Positions 5,781 to 6,937 of a stretch of DNA of 6,937 nucleotides are shown piece after piece. Within the stretch, counting starts at the first letter, position 1. Each line of letters opens with the position of its first letter. A model generated the notes under the pieces. That model was not told where the DNA came from and did no database searches. It saw nothing but the letters and a program-made list of their open reading frames with translations. The DNA is taken from contig JAOQAA010000525.1 of assembly GCA_025963815.1 (NCBI GenBank), positions 1-6,937 of the forward strand, written 5' to 3'. The stretch is from Capsulimonas sp. Lineage in GTDB: Bacteria > Armatimonadota > Armatimonadia > Armatimonadales > Capsulimonadaceae. The position numbers and the translations under genes were made by a program.

Positions 5781-6838
5781 CGCAGACGCAGCAAAAGACG
5801 ATGACCGGAGTGGTGCTGCCGGGAAACAGCACTGTCGCCTTCCGCGAGCAGACCGTTCCGGCGCCCAGCTACGGCCAGGTTCTGGTGCGCATGAAGGCGA
5901 GCTCCATCTGCGGATCGGATATCCGGGCGATCTACCGGGAGCACCTGGGCGTGGGCGATGAAGCCTACCGCAATGTGATCGCCGGGCATGAGCCGTCGGG
6001 TCAGATTGTCGAGGTCGGCCCTGGCTGCAAATCGTTTGGCGTGGGAGACCGCGTTGTTCTCTATCACATCAGCGGCTGCGGCGTCTGCGAAGACTGCAAG
6101 ACGGGATATATGATCTCGTGCCATTCGCAAAGCCGCGCGGCCTACGGCTGGCAGCGCGATGGCGGCCACGCCGAGTATCTACTCGCGGAAGAGAATACGT
6201 GCATCCGTCTGCCGGACAACTTGACCTATGAAGATGGCGCCCTGATCGCGTGCGGCTTCGGCACGGCCTGGGAGGCGCTCACACGCATCGGGGTCAACGG
6301 TCGAGATCGCCTGCTGATTACCGGCCTCGGCCCGGTTGGCTTGGCGGCGGCAATGCTGGGAAAGGCTCTCGGCGCGAAGCACGTCATCGGCGTGGACACC
6401 AGCGCGCATCGCCTTGAGCTAGCGCGAACGCTGGGCCTGGTCGATGACGCCATTCTCAGCGACGCCGACGCCCTCGGCAAAATCCAGGAAGCCACCGGCG
6501 GCAAGGGCTGCGAAGCGAGCATCGATTGTTCGGGCGTCGCTCCTGCGCGCAGGCTGGCGCTGGCGGGGACGCGCCAATGGGGACGCTGCGCCTTCGTGGG
6601 GGAAGGAAGCAGCGTCGAGTTCGACGTCTCGCCCATGCTGATCCACCCGCAGATCACCCTCTTCGGCTCCTGGGTGACCAGTCTCGGCCACATGGAGGAC
6701 CTCGTCGAGCGCCTGTCCCGTTGGGACCTGCACCCCGACACGACCGTAACGCACCGATTCCCTCTGAATCAGGCCGCCGAAGCCTACAAAATCGCCGACG
6801 CCGGTCAGAGCGGCAAAGTCGTGATCGTTTCGGAATGA
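5777..6838 (+). CDS. zinc-dependent medium-chain alcohol/polyol dehydrogenase
   Basis: This 353-residue enzyme of the MDR superfamily should oxidise an alcohol or polyol to the ketone with NAD+ in the cytoplasm. The GroES-like half has the catalytic zinc ligands C45 (SSICGSD) and H71-E72 (AGHEP), and C159 in the position of the third classical ligand. The four structural-zinc cysteines are C101, C104, C107 and C115 ([16 protein letters not shown]). The Rossmann half begins with [18 protein letters not shown] (183-200), and an acidic D207 in VIGVDTS favours NAD over NADP. Length and motifs fit sorbitol/threonine dehydrogenase-like members, with [23 protein letters not shown] near the end. The start at 5777 overlaps the upstream stop by 4 nt, so the two enzymes are made together and probably act on the same or successive substrates. 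The subfamily substrate cannot be assigned: sugar alcohol, sugar acid or inositol derivatives are all possible. Confidence 0.93.
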   Translation: MTQTQQKTMTGVVLPGNSTVAFREQTVPAPSYGQVLVRMKASSICGSDIRAIYREHLGVGDEAYRNVIAGHEPSGQIVEVGPGCKSFGVGDRVVLYHISGCGVCEDCKTGYMISCHSQSRAAYGWQRDGGHAEYLLAEENTCIRLPDNLTYEDGALIACGFGTAWEALTRIGVNGRDRLLITGLGPVGLAAAMLGKALGAKHVIGVDTSAHRLELARTLGLVDDAILSDADALGKIQEATGGKGCEASIDCSGVAPARRLALAGTRQWGRCAFVGEGSSVEFDVSPMLIHPQITLFGSWVTSLGHMEDLVERLSRWDLHPDTTVTHRFPLNQAAEAYKIADAGQSGKVVIVSE

Positions 6839-6847
6839 TGGTATAAT
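6839..6847 (+). promoter_or_regulatory. candidate extended -10 element downstream of the operon
   Basis: TGGTATAAT is a perfect TGnTATAAT extended -10, starting directly after the TGA of the dehydrogenase. No convincing -35 lies 16-18 bp upstream, but extended -10 promoters can work without one. Transcription would start near 6854, inside a pair of CGATCCA direct repeats (6848-6854 and 6856-6862), and would meet the terminator hairpin about 20 nt later. Confidence 0.4.
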
Positions 6848-6874
6848 CGATCCAGCGATCCAAAGTATGCATCG

Positions 6875-6906
6875 ACGGGTGGGAGTGTTATGCTCTCACC
6901 CGTTTT
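6875..6906 (+). terminator. rho-independent terminator of the oxidoreductase operon
   Basis: The stem arms ACGGGTGGGAG (6875-6885) and CTCTCACCCGT (6893-6903) pair over 11 bp with a single G-U wobble around a 7-nt loop. They are followed by TTTT (6903-6906). It starts 36 nt after the dehydrogenase stop codon and closes the two-gene operon. After it, 6907-6937 shows no recognisable feature. Confidence 0.85.
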
Positions 6907-6937
6907 GCCGTCTGTCTCCCCATCCTTTACCATCAAT

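Overview
The window looks like a piece of a GC-rich (about 58-60% by eye), free-living bacterial chromosome. It carries canonical Shine-Dalgarno sites, sigma-70-like promoters and hairpin terminators, and no tRNA, rRNA, CRISPR or insertion sequence was seen. The gene content (a GH110-type galactosidase, an exported beta-helix/choice-of-anchor Q/FG-GAP protein, and an AraC-controlled sugar-type oxidoreductase pair) fits a polysaccharide-degrading soil or plant-surface bacterium. Armatimonadota (Capsulimonas-like), Planctomycetota, Verrucomicrobiota or Acidobacteriota are plausible. The phylum is a guess and rests on no marker gene.

Layout. (1) Positions 2-1321, + strand: the 3' part of a GH110-like alpha-1,3-galactosidase gene whose start lies before the window. 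(2) 1322-1401: a convergent spacer with a strong 16-bp hairpin. (3) 1402-3375, - strand: a secreted 657-residue protein made of a signal peptide, a right-handed beta-helix with a tandem tyrosine/glycine-rich repeat, a choice-of-anchor Q segment and four FG-GAP/VCBS-like blades. (4) 3376-3734: a 359-bp spacer without a gene. It holds a good minus-strand promoter next to the stop codon of the next gene, which would give the secreted-protein gene a leader of about 315 nt. (5) 3735-4616, - strand: an AraC-family regulator. (6) 4617-4760: a 144-bp divergent control region with a near-consensus promoter and repeated TTTGCGG elements. (7) 4761-5780 and 5777-6838, + strand: an aldo/keto reductase and a zinc-dependent medium-chain dehydrogenase, joined by an ATGA start/stop overlap. 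(8) 6839-6937: a candidate extended -10 element followed by a clear hairpin-plus-T terminator.

How the parts may work together (inference). GH110 enzymes release galactose from terminal alpha-1,3-galactosides. The AraC gene and the two-gene oxidoreductase operon form a classic divergent regulator/target unit. An aldose-reductase-like AKR coupled to a sorbitol-dehydrogenase-like MDR enzyme could carry out aldose to alditol to ketose conversion, that is, a bacterial 'polyol' route for a released sugar. The substrate cannot be read from the sequence, and the GH110 link is by proximity only, because the convergent secreted-protein gene lies between them.
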